Shown: positions 1 through 8,448, numbered from the stretch's first letter. The stretch: 64,000 bases of DNA from Streptomyces sp. CBMA152 (GCF_014596475.1 NZ_MECJ01000017.1:124001-188000), one strand, 5' to 3'. The notes: a model not told the origin generated them from the sequence alone. Translations and numbers: made by a program.

Positions 1-463
1 CGCCGGACTGGCTCACCAGCACATAGCGGCCGCGGTCGCTGCGCAGCAGGCCCTCGTGGAAGGCGAGCGAGGTGTGCTGAACCGTCTTGATCAGCAGCTT
101 CTCCAGGAGCTCCCAGTCGGCGAGGTCCGTCTCGGCGAAGGACGCGCTGCCGCGCCAGCCGCCGACGAGGTGGACCAGGCCGTCGATGCGGCCGAACTCC
201 TTCTCGGTGCGCGCCGCCCACTCGCGGGTCGCGTCCAGATCCAGCAGGTCGACGGTGTCGCCCACCACGGTCGCCCCGCCGTGCGCGTAGCGCGCCGCGT
301 CCACGGCCTCCGCGAGGCGTGCCGCGTCCGCGTCGGACGCCACCACGACGGCACCCGCCTCGGCGAGCGTGAGCAGGGCGGCGCGGCCCGCCGGGCCCGC
401 CGCCCCGGCCACCGCGATCACGGCGCCGCTGAGCGGCCCGTTGCCATTCCCGTTGCCGTTCAT
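1..463 (-). CDS. SDR-family oxidoreductase, C-terminus beyond window
   Basis: This is the N-terminal part of a short-chain dehydrogenase/reductase on the minus strand; the 3' end lies outside the window. The start (ATG at 461-463) follows a clear GGAGGAG ribosome site. After an Asn/Gly-rich lead comes the Rossmann strand AVIAVAGAAGPAGRAALL, a glycine-rich dinucleotide loop that departs from the classical TGxxxGxG. An acidic residue after the second strand (VVVASDAD) and an NAG-like block in the form VHLVGGWRG follow. The catalytic Tyr/Lys are not in view. It lies 23 bases downstream of the DUF6421 gene on the same strand, so the two are probably co-transcribed. The substrate cannot be inferred. 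Confidence 0.8.
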   Translation of the reverse strand, partial: MNGNGNGNGPLSGAVIAVAGAAGPAGRAALLTLAEAGAVVVASDADAARLAEAVDAARYAHGGATVVGDTVDLLDLDATREWAARTEKEFGRIDGLVHLVGGWRGSASFAETDLADWELLEKLLIKTVQHTSLAFHEGLLRSDRGRYVLVSQSG

Positions 464-486
464 GATCGTCTCCTCCGCACGAGCGC

Positions 487-1881
487 TCACGCGGCGGCTC
501 GCTCGGCACTCGCCGCGGTGATTCCCTTGGTGGAGGCAATCACGTCCTTCAGCTTCTTGGCGAGTGCCTCATAGAACATGCTCAGGGGAAACTCGTCCGC
601 AAGCACGTCGTCGACGAGTTTGCGCGGCGGCTGCGAGAGGTCCAGGGCGTCGGGGCCCTTGGCCCAGCGGGATCCCGGGTGCGGCGCGAGATAGGTCGAG
701 ACCAGGTCGTACGCGGCGAACCAGTGCACCAGCTTCGGGCGGTCGATGCCGTCCCGGTAGAGCTTCTCGATCTCGGCGCACAGCTGGTTGGTGACGGCCG
801 GGGCCTGCTCCCAGTCGATGTGCAGCTGGTTGTCGGTCCAGCGCACCACGTCGTGCTTGTGGAGGTACGCGAAGAGGAGCTGGCCGCCGAGGCCGTCGTA
901 GTTGCGCACGCGGTCGCCGGAGACGGGGAAGCGGAACATCCGGTCGAAGAGCACCGCGTACTGCACATCGCGGCCGTGCTGGTTGCCCTCGGCCTCCAGC
1001 TTCACGGCCTCCTTGAAGGCGGTGAGGTCGCAGCGCAGCTCCTCCAGGCCGTACATCCAGAACGGCTGGCGCTGCTTGATCATGAACGGGTCGAACGGCA
1101 GGTCGCCGTGGCTGTGCGTGCGGTCGTGGATCATGTCCCAGAGCACGAACGCCTTCTCGCAGCGCTCCTGGTCGCCGACCATCTCGGCGATGTCCTCGGG
1201 CAGTTGGACGCCGAGGAGGTCGACGGCCGCCTCGGTCACGCGGCGGAAGCGCGCGGCCTCGCGGTCGCAGAAGATGCCGCCCCAGGTGAAGCGCTCGGGC
1301 GCCTCGCGCACGGCGATGGTCTCCGGGAAGAGGACGGCCGAGTTGGTGTCGTACCCGGCGGTGAAGTCCTCGAAGGCGATGCCGCAGAACAGCGGGTTGT
1401 CGTACCGCGTGGCCTCAAGATCGGCCAGCCACTCGGGCCACACCATGCGCAGCACGACCGCTTCGAGGTTGCGGTCCGGGTTGCCGTTCTGCGTGTACAT
1501 GGGGAAGACGACCAGGCGCTGCAGGCCGTCGGCGCGGTCCGCGGCCGGGTGGAAGGCCAGCAGCGAGTCCAGGAAGTCCGGCACGTCGAAGGCGCCGTCG
1601 GCCCACTTGCGCAGGTCCGCGACGAGCGCGCGGTGGTACGCGGCGTCGTGCGGCAGCAGCGGGGACAGCTCCTCGACCGCGTCGACGATCCGCTCGACCA
1701 CGGCCTCGACGGCCGCGCGGGTGGGCGCGCCCTCGGCGTCGAAGTCGATGGATCCGTCCTTGGACTGCCAGGGCCGGATCTCCTCGACGGAACGCTTGAG
1801 CACGGACCAGGCAGGGTGCTCGACCACCGGCCGGTCGGCGATGGCGCCGGCGACCACGTCCTGCACAAGAATTTCCGTCAT
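487..1881 (-). CDS. DUF6421 family protein
   Basis: A 464-residue soluble protein that I recognise as the conserved actinobacterial DUF6421 family; no biochemical function is established. I chose the ATG at 1879-1881 (MTEILVQDVV) because a GGAGGAAG ribosome site sits just upstream; a longer reading to 1938 has no such site. The protein lacks signal peptide and membrane segments. It is rich in Trp, His and acidic residues (for example WDMIHDRTHSHGDLPF near the middle), which looks enzyme-like but proves nothing. The SDR-family gene follows after 23 bases on the same strand. The divergent region up to 2170 presumably holds the promoter. Confidence 0.8.
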   Translation of the reverse strand: MTEILVQDVVAGAIADRPVVEHPAWSVLKRSVEEIRPWQSKDGSIDFDAEGAPTRAAVEAVVERIVDAVEELSPLLPHDAAYHRALVADLRKWADGAFDVPDFLDSLLAFHPAADRADGLQRLVVFPMYTQNGNPDRNLEAVVLRMVWPEWLADLEATRYDNPLFCGIAFEDFTAGYDTNSAVLFPETIAVREAPERFTWGGIFCDREAARFRRVTEAAVDLLGVQLPEDIAEMVGDQERCEKAFVLWDMIHDRTHSHGDLPFDPFMIKQRQPFWMYGLEELRCDLTAFKEAVKLEAEGNQHGRDVQYAVLFDRMFRFPVSGDRVRNYDGLGGQLLFAYLHKHDVVRWTDNQLHIDWEQAPAVTNQLCAEIEKLYRDGIDRPKLVHWFAAYDLVSTYLAPHPGSRWAKGPDALDLSQPPRKLVDDVLADEFPLSMFYEALAKKLKDVIASTKGITAASAERAAA

Positions 1882-2169
1882 GTCACTTCCTCCACGGGAG
1901 AACCTCGCGTTAAGACACCGTATCCGTGTTCGGTTCACCGGCTCAAGAGGGATATCGGGAAATTATCCTGCACACCTTCACGCGGGCCGCTGTTCTTCCT
2001 GCTATCGGCGCCCGAGGCGCACGCTTCTATCACAGCGCGGACGTAGTGCCAAACCCGTCAAGCTCCGGGGGACTCGCCCACCCCCGGGTGACACCTCTGG
2101 CCGCGGGACACCCCGGACGGGTAGGACGGAGAGGTCCCTCCAGTCCCCCGAGTGCGGAGGCGTGACCCC

Positions 2170-2295
2170 ATGAGTACCCGCGCCGTCCTTGTCGCAGCCC
2201 TCATCACCGGACTCGTCCTGGGCATCGCGGCCACCCGGGGAAACGACTCCGCCGCCCCGCGCGAGCCGGGGTCCATCGCGCGGGCGGGCCGTTAG
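2170..2295 (+). CDS. Small single-pass membrane or secreted peptide, 41 aa
   Basis: A 41-residue reading frame begins with ATG after a GCGGAGG ribosome site. Residues 4-21 (RAVLVAALITGLVLGIAA) form one hydrophobic helix, then a short charged tail ends in ARAGR. It has the shape of a small membrane-anchored or secreted peptide; no family is recognised. It is followed after 70 bases by the glycerophosphodiesterase gene on the same strand, so the two may share a transcript. Support is the ribosome site, the codon bias and the sensible hydrophobicity profile. Confidence 0.55.
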   Translation: MSTRAVLVAALITGLVLGIAATRGNDSAAPREPGSIARAGR

Positions 2296-2365
2296 GCTGC
2301 GGCACTGCCGCGTGGGCACGGGACCGCCCGCGCGCGATCCGCCGTCGACGGAAGCGAGGCCTGTC

Positions 2366-3049
2366 TTGACGTTCCTCACCATCGGTCATCGCGGGGTCAT
2401 GGGTGTCGAGCCGGAGAACACCCTGCGTTCGTTCGTCCGCGCCGAACGCGCGGGCATGGACGCCATCGAACTCGATCTGCATCTGAGCAAGGACGGCGCC
2501 CTCGTCGTGCTGCACGACGCCGATGTGGACCGCACCACGGACGGGACGGGCCCGGTGGCCGAGAAGACGGTCGCCGAGCTGCGCGAGCTGGACGCCGGTC
2601 AGGGCGAGCGCATCCCGCTCTTCGAGGAGGTCCTGGACGCGGTCGGCACACCGCTCCAGGCCGAGATCAAGGATGTGGCGGCCGCCGTCGAGCTGGCGCG
2701 CGTCATCCACGCGCGCGACCTCGTCGGCCGCGTCACGGTGTCGTCGTTCCACGACGAGGCGCTGGCCCGGATGGTGTCGCTGGTGCCGGGCGTACGGACC
2801 GTACTGATCGCGAGCCAGTGGGAGGACGAACTCGTCGACCGGGCCAGGGCGGTGGGCGCGCACGCGCTGTCGCTGGACATCCACCACCTCACGCTGGCGG
2901 CCGTCGAGCGCGCGCACGCCGCGTCCTTGCAGGTGATCGGCTGGGTGGTGAACACCCAGGACCATCTGCGGCTGGTGCGCGCGCTGGGCCTCGACGGCGC
3001 GATCACGGACTGCCCGGAGATCCGCCGCACCGGCCGCTTCACCGCCTGA
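2366..3049 (+). CDS. Glycerophosphodiester phosphodiesterase
   Basis: A 227-residue GDPD-family TIM-barrel enzyme expected to hydrolyse glycerophosphodiesters to glycerol-3-phosphate and an alcohol. The N-terminus carries the family signature IGHRG (catalytic His8), then PENTLRSF, then AIELDLHLSKDGALVVLHD, which supplies the metal-binding Glu/Asp and second catalytic His. Near the C-terminus GWVVNTQDHLRLVRALGLDG is the usual closing motif. I chose TTG at 2366 because HRG should lie close to the N-terminus and a GGAAGCGAGG purine tract precedes it; longer readings lack family similarity. There is no signal peptide, so it acts in the cytoplasm. The length is normal for the compact bacterial type. 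Confidence 0.9.
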   Translation: MTFLTIGHRGVMGVEPENTLRSFVRAERAGMDAIELDLHLSKDGALVVLHDADVDRTTDGTGPVAEKTVAELRELDAGQGERIPLFEEVLDAVGTPLQAEIKDVAAAVELARVIHARDLVGRVTVSSFHDEALARMVSLVPGVRTVLIASQWEDELVDRARAVGAHALSLDIHHLTLAAVERAHAASLQVIGWVVNTQDHLRLVRALGLDGAITDCPEIRRTGRFTA

Positions 3050-3073
3050 ACCGGCCGGAGGCCCGGCGGTCCG

Positions 3074-3616
3074 TCAGGCCAACTCCTTGACCAGCAGCTC
3101 GAATTCGAGGTCCGCGCGCTGCGGGATGCCGAAGCGGTCGTCGCCGTACGGGAAGGGCGTCATCCTTCCGGTACGGCGGTAGCCGCGCCGCTCGTACCAG
3201 GCGATCAGCTCGTCGCGCACCGAGATCACGGTCATGTGCATCTCGGTGACGCCCCACGCCTCGCGGGCGGTGCGCTCGGCCTCGGCGATGATCTCCTTGC
3301 CGAGGCCGCTGCCCTGGAGCTCGGGGCGGACCGCGAACATCCCGAAGTAGGCGGCGTCGCCCCGGTGTTCGAGCTGGCAGCAGGCGACGATACGGCCGTC
3401 CCGCTCCACCGTGAGGAGTCGGCTGCCCGGGCTGTGGATCACCTGGCGCACGCCCTCGGGGTCGGTGCGCTGGCCTTCGAGGATGTCCGCCTCGGTGGTC
3501 CAGCCGGCCCGGCTGGAGTCCCCGCGATAGGCCGACTCGATGAGCGGTACCAGCTCCTCGACATCGGCTTCGGTGGCGTCCCGGTAGCTCAGCTCTCCGG
3601 CGCGGGTGGTGTCCAT
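3074..3616 (-). CDS. GNAT-family N-acetyltransferase
   Basis: A 180-residue GCN5-related acetyltransferase. The acetyl-CoA pyrophosphate loop is visible as VRPELQGSGLGKEII (R/QxxGxG/A pattern) after the strand YFGMFAV. The C-terminal IAWYERRGYRRTGRMTPF is the usual alpha4/beta7 region. The ATG at 3614-3616 gives a start right before the typical first strand (ELSYRDATEADVEELVPL). It is transcribed away from the DUF5134 gene and convergently with the glycerophosphodiesterase, ending 24 bases from it. The acceptor substrate is unknown. Confidence 0.88.
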   Translation of the reverse strand: MDTTRAGELSYRDATEADVEELVPLIESAYRGDSSRAGWTTEADILEGQRTDPEGVRQVIHSPGSRLLTVERDGRIVACCQLEHRGDAAYFGMFAVRPELQGSGLGKEIIAEAERTAREAWGVTEMHMTVISVRDELIAWYERRGYRRTGRMTPFPYGDDRFGIPQRADLEFELLVKELA

Positions 3617-3815
3617 GGCGAACCTTCTCCCAACTGCATCAATACGTCGTACGTCACGGGGGCACCACGAGCGTATCCCTCTCCCCCGTACCCCCTTGGA
3701 CGGCTCCAGGTCGCGGGCGTGCGCTCCCCCGGTGTGCCCTTGCGCCCGCGTGCGCGGCGCTTCCCGTGGGCATCGACTCCTCGGCAGGGCCACACGTCGA
3801 GCGGGGAGGTGGGCC

Positions 3816-4394
3816 ATGCACGGATCCGCGCTGTCCGGCTGGCTGCTCGTGGCGGTGTGCGCGGCGGCGGGCGCGTACTGCCTGATGCGGCTGCGCAGCG
3901 ACTGCGAGCGGGCGCGCAGTTCGGCCGGCGGCGAGGCGGTGATGGGCTTCGGCATGGCCGCGATGGCCGTCCCTGCGGCCTTCGTCACCCCGCCGTCGTG
4001 GCTGTCCGCCGCCTACGCCGCGGTCTTCGGCGCCGCGGCCCTGCGCGCGGGCTGGCTGATCCGCGCCACGACCGCGAAGAGCGCCGGAACCCATCATCTG
4101 CACCATGCGATCGGCACGCTCGCCATGGTCTACATGGCCCTGGCCATGAGCTCGCCCGGCAGCCACACCTCGCACCACGACCACGCGGGCCCCGCCGGGG
4201 GCATTCCACTCGTCACCGGGGCGCTGCTCGTCTACTACGTGGCCTACGTGCTCACCACGGGCGCGCGACTGCTCCCGGCGGCGGGACCGGCCCGCGAGGG
4301 CACGGCGATCGCCTGGGGCGCACGGCCCGAACTCGCCCTGGCCTGCCGGTTGTCGATGGGAATCGCGATGCTCGCCATGCTCATCGCACTCTGA
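3816..4394 (+). CDS. DUF5134 membrane protein
   Basis: A 192-residue integral membrane protein with about five hydrophobic helices. I recognise the DUF5134 pattern: a central helix-flanking histidine cluster (THHLHHAIGTLAMVYMALAM, then SHTSHHDH) that suggests metal binding, although no function is established. The ATG follows a GGGGAGG ribosome site. The gene is followed on the same strand by an M56 peptidase; DUF5134 and BlaR1-like peptidases are frequent neighbours in Streptomyces, often with a BlaI/CopY regulator, which is absent here. Confidence 0.75.
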   Translation: MHGSALSGWLLVAVCAAAGAYCLMRLRSDCERARSSAGGEAVMGFGMAAMAVPAAFVTPPSWLSAAYAAVFGAAALRAGWLIRATTAKSAGTHHLHHAIGTLAMVYMALAMSSPGSHTSHHDHAGPAGGIPLVTGALLVYYVAYVLTTGARLLPAAGPAREGTAIAWGARPELALACRLSMGIAMLAMLIAL

Positions 4395-4438
4395 TCCCGA
4401 GCCGCGCACCTTGGTCGATGATCGTGATCAAAACGTGG

Positions 4439-4492
4439 CGTGCGTCACTTGACGCACGAGGTCATACCTATGGGCAGGACCCCGCTCATAGG
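4439..4492 (+). promoter_or_regulatory. Operator-like 20-bp palindrome and leader hairpin before M56 gene
   Basis: A perfect inverted repeat with 9-base arms (CGTGCGTCA, CT spacer, TGACGCACG) covers 4439-4458. Its right arm overlaps TTGACG at 4449-4454, a good -35 hexamer. Downstream, CCTATG at 4467-4472 can pair with CATAGG at 4487-4492, forming a hairpin just before the ATG at 4501. This layout suggests a repressor site on the promoter of the M56 gene. No matched -10 box at standard spacing is obvious. The arms do not resemble the TACAnnTGTA core of BlaI sites. Confidence 0.5.
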
Positions 4493-4500
4493 CTGAGGCC

Positions 4501-5436
4501 ATGATGGTCTCCCTCGCGCTGCTGGCGCTCGGCGTCGTGTCCGCCGTGGTGGCCCCGCGGCTGTTCGCGCGCGCCCACTGGGCCGAGCGCGAGCCGGTGG
4601 TGGCGCTGTGGGTCTGGCAGTGCGTGGTGGCGGCGGTGCTGCTCTGCTTCGCGCTCGCGATGGTCTTCAGCGCGGCGGCGGCCTGGCAGACGGTACGGGG
4701 GCAGGTGTTCGCCCCGGCCCCGCGCGCGGTGGTCGACGCGTACGCGCTCGGCCCGTACGGCCCGTGGTCGGCGGCGCTCGCGGTGCTGCTGTTCTGCGGC
4801 GGCGCCTGGACCGCGGCGATGCTCACCCGGGAGATCCGCGAGGCCCGCGCGCGGCGCCGGGCACGCCGCTCCGAACTGCTCGTCCGCGCGCCCCTGCTGC
4901 CCGGCGAGGAGCCCGGCGGGGCGCCGCTGGTGGTCCTGGAGGCGCAGCGCCCAGACGCCTGGTGGCTGCCCGGTCCGATGCACCAACTGGTCATCACCAC
5001 GGCGGCACTTCGCCGCCTGAAAGGCCGTCAGCTCGACGCCGTGCTCGCCCATGAGCAGGGCCACGCGCGCGCCCGCCACGACTGGCTGCTGCACTGCTCG
5101 GCCGCGCTGGCCAACGGGTTCCCGAAGATCCCGGTGTTCGCCGCGTTCCGGGACGAGATGCACCGCCTTGTCGAACTGGCCGCGGACGACGTGGCGTCGC
5201 GGCGCTACGGGCGGCTCACGATCGCGCTCGCACTGGTCGAACTCAACGAGGACCGTGGGCTGTTCGGCCCCTGCCCCGCCCCGCACGGCGAGGTACGGCA
5301 GCGGGTGAAGCGCCTGCTGGGCGGCGCGCCCCGGCTCACCGCGGGCCACCGGCTCCGCCTCACGGCGGCGGCCGCACTGGTCCCGGTGGTCCCCCTCCTG
5401 GTGGCCTTCGTCCCGGGCCTGCGCGCGCTGGGCTAG
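4501..5436 (+). CDS. M56-family (BlaR1-like) membrane metallopeptidase
   Basis: A 311-residue membrane peptidase. Hydrophobic helices lie near residues 1-20, 35-62, 85-105 and at the C-terminus (about 280-308). The zinc motif HEQGH (about residues 184-188, within VLAHEQGHARARHDW) is the M56 HExxH, and the downstream ELAADDVASRR resembles the third-ligand region. In the BlaR1/MecR1 family such domains cleave a repressor after a signal, but here there is no penicillin-binding sensor domain and no BlaI-type repressor beside it. It is preceded by a DUF5134 gene and a palindrome on its promoter. The target is unknown. Confidence 0.85.
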   Translation: MMVSLALLALGVVSAVVAPRLFARAHWAEREPVVALWVWQCVVAAVLLCFALAMVFSAAAAWQTVRGQVFAPAPRAVVDAYALGPYGPWSAALAVLLFCGGAWTAAMLTREIREARARRRARRSELLVRAPLLPGEEPGGAPLVVLEAQRPDAWWLPGPMHQLVITTAALRRLKGRQLDAVLAHEQGHARARHDWLLHCSAALANGFPKIPVFAAFRDEMHRLVELAADDVASRRYGRLTIALALVELNEDRGLFGPCPAPHGEVRQRVKRLLGGAPRLTAGHRLRLTAAAALVPVVPLLVAFVPGLRALG

Positions 5437-5519
5437 CCATCCGTACGCTCCAGCGACGCGAACCACCCGAGCCCGACAGGGCTTGATCCGGCCGGGCCAC
5501 GCGGGGAAGGATCGCGACC

Positions 5520-6317
5520 ATGGCGATCGAGGGTGTGCTGTTCGATTTCTCCGGGACGCTGCTGCGCGTCGAGTCGACGCGCGAATGGCTGTCCGCCGTT
5601 CTCGATGAGACCGGCACAGCACTGACCGATGAGCAACTAGCAGTAACTGCACAGCAGTTGGCGGACGTGGGCGCGCTGCCGGGCGGCAGCAATCCCCTCC
5701 GCGTACCACCGCATCTGGCGGAGCTGTGGGCGACCCGCGACCAGAGCTCCGCGCTGCACCGGGCCGCGTACACGGGCCTGGCGCGGGAGGTGACATTGTC
5801 AGATCCGCAGTTGTACACCGCGCTCTACGACCGGCACATGACACCGGCCGCCTGGCACCCGTACCCCGACACGGAGGCGGTCCTGGCCGGGCTGCGGGAG
5901 CGGGGCGTCAAGGTGGCCGTGGTCAGCAACATCGGCTGGGATCTGCGGCCGGTCTTCCGCGCGCACGGCCTGGACGACCTGGTGGACGCCTGTGTGCTGT
6001 CGTACGAGCACGGGGTGCAGAAGCCGGACGTACGGCTGTTCCGGGCAGCCTGCGAGGCCGCCGGGTGCGATCCGGGCGAGGTGCTGATGGTCGGCGACGA
6101 CCGCCGGGCGGACGGCGGTGCGGCGGCTCTCGGCTGTGCGGTGCACTTCGTCGACCATCTGCCGGTCGGAGAACGGCCCGCCGGGCTCACTCCCGTACTG
6201 GACCTCGTCGACCAGGGCAGATTCGGGCCGCCCTTTCTGGGTGATCCCCCGCGTCACCCAGAAAGGGCAGCAAATCCGCAGGCCAGAACCCCCGGGAGGG
6301 GTTCCCGCATACGGTGA
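5520..6317 (+). CDS. HAD-family hydrolase
   Basis: A 265-residue haloacid-dehalogenase-superfamily protein. Motif I is VLFDFSGTL: the nucleophile Asp is present, but the second Asp of the usual DxD is Ser, as in a subset of HAD proteins. Motif II is VAVVSNIGWD, motif III Lys is in HGVQKPD, and motif IV is VLMVGDDRRADGGAA. A cap domain lies between motifs I and II. The last ~30 codons run through a perfect 15-base stem-loop (6230-6268), and that tail (PPRHPERAANPQARTPGRGS) looks non-conserved. The gene is followed by a TetR regulator on the same strand. Its substrate is unknown. Confidence 0.85.
   Translation: MAIEGVLFDFSGTLLRVESTREWLSAVLDETGTALTDEQLAVTAQQLADVGALPGGSNPLRVPPHLAELWATRDQSSALHRAAYTGLAREVTLSDPQLYTALYDRHMTPAAWHPYPDTEAVLAGLRERGVKVAVVSNIGWDLRPVFRAHGLDDLVDACVLSYEHGVQKPDVRLFRAACEAAGCDPGEVLMVGDDRRADGGAAALGCAVHFVDHLPVGERPAGLTPVLDLVDQGRFGPPFLGDPPRHPERAANPQARTPGRGSRIR
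6230..6268. terminator. Perfect 15-bp stem-loop inside the 3' end of the HAD gene
   Basis: GCCCTTTCTGGGTGA at 6230-6244 is fully complementary to TCACCCAGAAAGGGC at 6254-6268, with a nine-base loop. No T-tract follows, as is usual for Streptomyces terminators. It lies within the open frame of the HAD gene, about 50 bases before the stop codon, and upstream of the TetR promoter. It may terminate or pause transcription before the regulator gene. Confidence 0.65.
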
Positions 6318-6318
6318 C

Positions 6319-6340
6319 CTGAGTATATTGGCTCAGAGCC
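6319..6340 (+). promoter_or_regulatory. Overlapping palindromes before TetR gene
   Basis: CTGAG (6319-6323) pairs with CTCAG (6332-6336), and the perfect 11-bp palindrome GGCTCAGAGCC covers 6330-6340. The AT-rich TATATTG between the arms is unusual for this genome and could serve as a -10 element. The site lies 21 bases before the TetR start and is the best candidate for autoregulation. Confidence 0.45.
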
Positions 6341-6361
6341 AGTCAACGCAGGAGTTACAGC

Positions 6362-6979
6362 ATGTCCCCGCGAAGCGCATCGGTCAATGAAGAGTTGCGC
6401 CGACGTTCCCGTGAACGGCTGCTCCAGGCGACAGTCGAGCTGGTTGCGGAGCGCGGCTACGAGGCGACCACCCTCGGCGACATCGCCGACCGGGCCGGGT
6501 CGGCCCGCGGCCTGGTCTCGTACTACTTCCCGGGCAAGCGCCAACTGCTCCAGTCGGCGGTCCACCGGGTCATGCACCTGGCCCTGCACGCGGGGCTTGA
6601 GCAGGAGCCGCGCACCGACGACGGCCGCGAGCGCCTGGCCCGGGCCATCGACGCCATACTGGCCCTCACCTATGTGCACCCCGTCCTGATGCGGGCCCAT
6701 ATGGCCGGCATCCTCCAGGCCGAGGGATTCGTGCAATGCCCCGAGCAGCAACGATTGTCCTGGCTGCTGCGGGACACGATGGAGCGCTACGGCTCGCAGG
6801 ACGTGGAGGCCGACTACCCGATGCTCCGCGCGCTGCTGATGGGCGCGGTCTTCGCGGCGCTGCTGCCCGGCGCGCCCATGGAGGTGCCCCGGCTGCGCGC
6901 CGAGCTGTTCCAGCGGTTCGGGCTCGAATGGGAGCTGGGCAACCCGCCGCCGCAGGGGAAACCGCTCGCCGTGCCGTGA
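6362..6979 (+). CDS. TetR-family transcriptional regulator
   Basis: A 205-residue regulator. The N-terminal HTH is canonical: RERLLQATVELVAERGYEAT, then TLGDIADRAGSARGLVSYYF (about residues 39-58) and the PGKRQLLQSAV helix. The C-terminal ligand domain is all-helical and unassigned. The start ATG follows GGAG at spacing 7. Palindromes directly upstream suggest autoregulation. The 3' end is odd: the sequence encoding the last residues KPLAVP-stop recurs 32 bases later as KPFAVP-stop in another frame, a small duplication. The target may be the upstream HAD gene or the downstream reductase. Confidence 0.88.
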   Translation: MSPRSASVNEELRRRSRERLLQATVELVAERGYEATTLGDIADRAGSARGLVSYYFPGKRQLLQSAVHRVMHLALHAGLEQEPRTDDGRERLARAIDAILALTYVHPVLMRAHMAGILQAEGFVQCPEQQRLSWLLRDTMERYGSQDVEADYPMLRALLMGAVFAALLPGAPMEVPRLRAELFQRFGLEWELGNPPPQGKPLAVP

Positions 6980-7079
6980 CGCCCGAGGCGAAACCGTTCG
7001 CCGTCCCCTGACGCCGCGCGCGCACCGGTGCGATGCTGGAGTCCCTGGTGGGTTCCACCCGCGGAAGGGAGTTCCCTTC

Positions 7080-8444
7080 GTGCTGCGTATCGCCGTCGTC
7101 GGTTCCGGGCCGAGCGGGGTCTACACCGCCCAGTCACTTCTCACCCAGAGCGCCGTGCCCGGACTGCGGGTCGACGTCCTCGACCGGCTGCCCTGTCCGT
7201 ACGGCCTGGTGCGGTACGGGGTGGCGCCCGACCACGAGAAGATCAAGTCGCTCCAGAACAACCTGCGGGCCGTCCTGGAGGACGAGCGGATCACGTTCCT
7301 CGGCCATGTCCAGATCGGGCCCGGCGGCATCGCGCCCGAGCAGCTGCTTGGGCTGTACCACGCGGTGGTGTACTGCGTGGGCGCGGCCGCCGACCGCCGG
7401 CTCGGGATTCCGGGCGAGGACCTGCCGGGCAGCTGCTCGGCCACCGACTTCGTCTCCTGGTACAGCGCCCACCCGGACGCCGAGGGCAACGCTTTCTCCC
7501 CCGACTGGCTCGACGCGCGCGCGGCCGTCGTGATCGGCGCGGGCAATGTGGCCGTCGACGTCGCCCGGATCCTCTCGCGCGGCGCCGACGAGCTGCGGCC
7601 CACCGACGTGCCGCACGCGGCGCTCGACGCACTGGCCGCCGGACGAGTGCGCGAGGTGCACATGGCCGCGCGGCGCGGCCCCTCGCAGGCGAAGTTCACC
7701 ACCAAAGAACTGCGCGAGCTCGGGGCGCTGCCGGGCGCCGAGGTGAGCGTGGACGGCGCCGAACTGGCCCTGGATCCCGGCTACTTGGACCCGTCCGCGC
7801 TGCCCGCCGCAGTCCGCCGCAACGTGGAGGTGCTGCGCGGCTGGGCCGGGGGCCGCGAGCCGCGCGAGGTGGAGCGTCTGCTGCGGCTGCGGTTCTTCCT
7901 GCGCCCGGTGGAGATCCTGGAGCGGGACGGGCGGGTCGGCGGCGTCCGGTTCGAGCGGACGGTGCCGGACGGGTCCGGCGGCGTGCGCGGCACCGGCACG
8001 TACGAGGACATCGAGGCCCAGCTGGTCCTGCGGGCCGTCGGCTACCTCGGGGTCCCGCTCGCCGGGCTCCCGTTCGACGCGTCGAGCGGGACGGTGCCGA
8101 ACGCGGCGGGACGCGTACTGCGCGACGGGGTGCCCTCGCCCGGCGAGTACGTGGCCGGCTGGATCAAGCGCGGCCCGACCGGCGTGATCGGCACCAACCG
8201 GCCGTGCGCCAAGGAGACGGTGACCTCGCTCCTGGAGGACGCTCCCGCGCTCGCCCTGCGCCCGGTCCAGGGTGAACCTCTGGACTCCCTGCGGGAGTCG
8301 GGGCTCCGGCCGGTGGAGTGGCGCGGCTGGCTGGACATCGAGCGCGCGGAGGCGGAGCTGGGGCAGTCGCTCGGCCGGGGTTCGGTGAAGATCCCGGACT
8401 GGGACGGGCTGTTGGCGGCGGGGCTGGGACAAGTACCGGGCTAG
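7080..8444 (+). CDS. FprA-type NADPH-ferredoxin reductase
   Basis: A 454-residue FAD/NADP oxidoreductase of the adrenodoxin-reductase/FprA family, which passes electrons from NADPH to ferredoxin, often for cytochromes P450. The FAD loop is VVGSGPSGVYTAQSLL at the N-terminus, followed by the family-typical DRLPCPYGLVRYGVAPDH (substrate-binding segment). The NADP loop is VIGAGNVAVDVARIL, with the family pattern AARRGPSQAKFTTKELREL after it. The C-terminus has GWIKRGPTGVIGTNR, characteristic of FprA. Length matches mycobacterial FprA (about 456). It starts with GTG after a GGAAGGGAG ribosome site. No P450 or ferredoxin gene is adjacent. Confidence 0.93.
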   Translation: MLRIAVVGSGPSGVYTAQSLLTQSAVPGLRVDVLDRLPCPYGLVRYGVAPDHEKIKSLQNNLRAVLEDERITFLGHVQIGPGGIAPEQLLGLYHAVVYCVGAAADRRLGIPGEDLPGSCSATDFVSWYSAHPDAEGNAFSPDWLDARAAVVIGAGNVAVDVARILSRGADELRPTDVPHAALDALAAGRVREVHMAARRGPSQAKFTTKELRELGALPGAEVSVDGAELALDPGYLDPSALPAAVRRNVEVLRGWAGGREPREVERLLRLRFFLRPVEILERDGRVGGVRFERTVPDGSGGVRGTGTYEDIEAQLVLRAVGYLGVPLAGLPFDASSGTVPNAAGRVLRDGVPSPGEYVAGWIKRGPTGVIGTNRPCAKETVTSLLEDAPALALRPVQGEPLDSLRESGLRPVEWRGWLDIERAEAELGQSLGRGSVKIPDWDGLLAAGLGQVPG

Positions 8445-8448
8445 CCGC

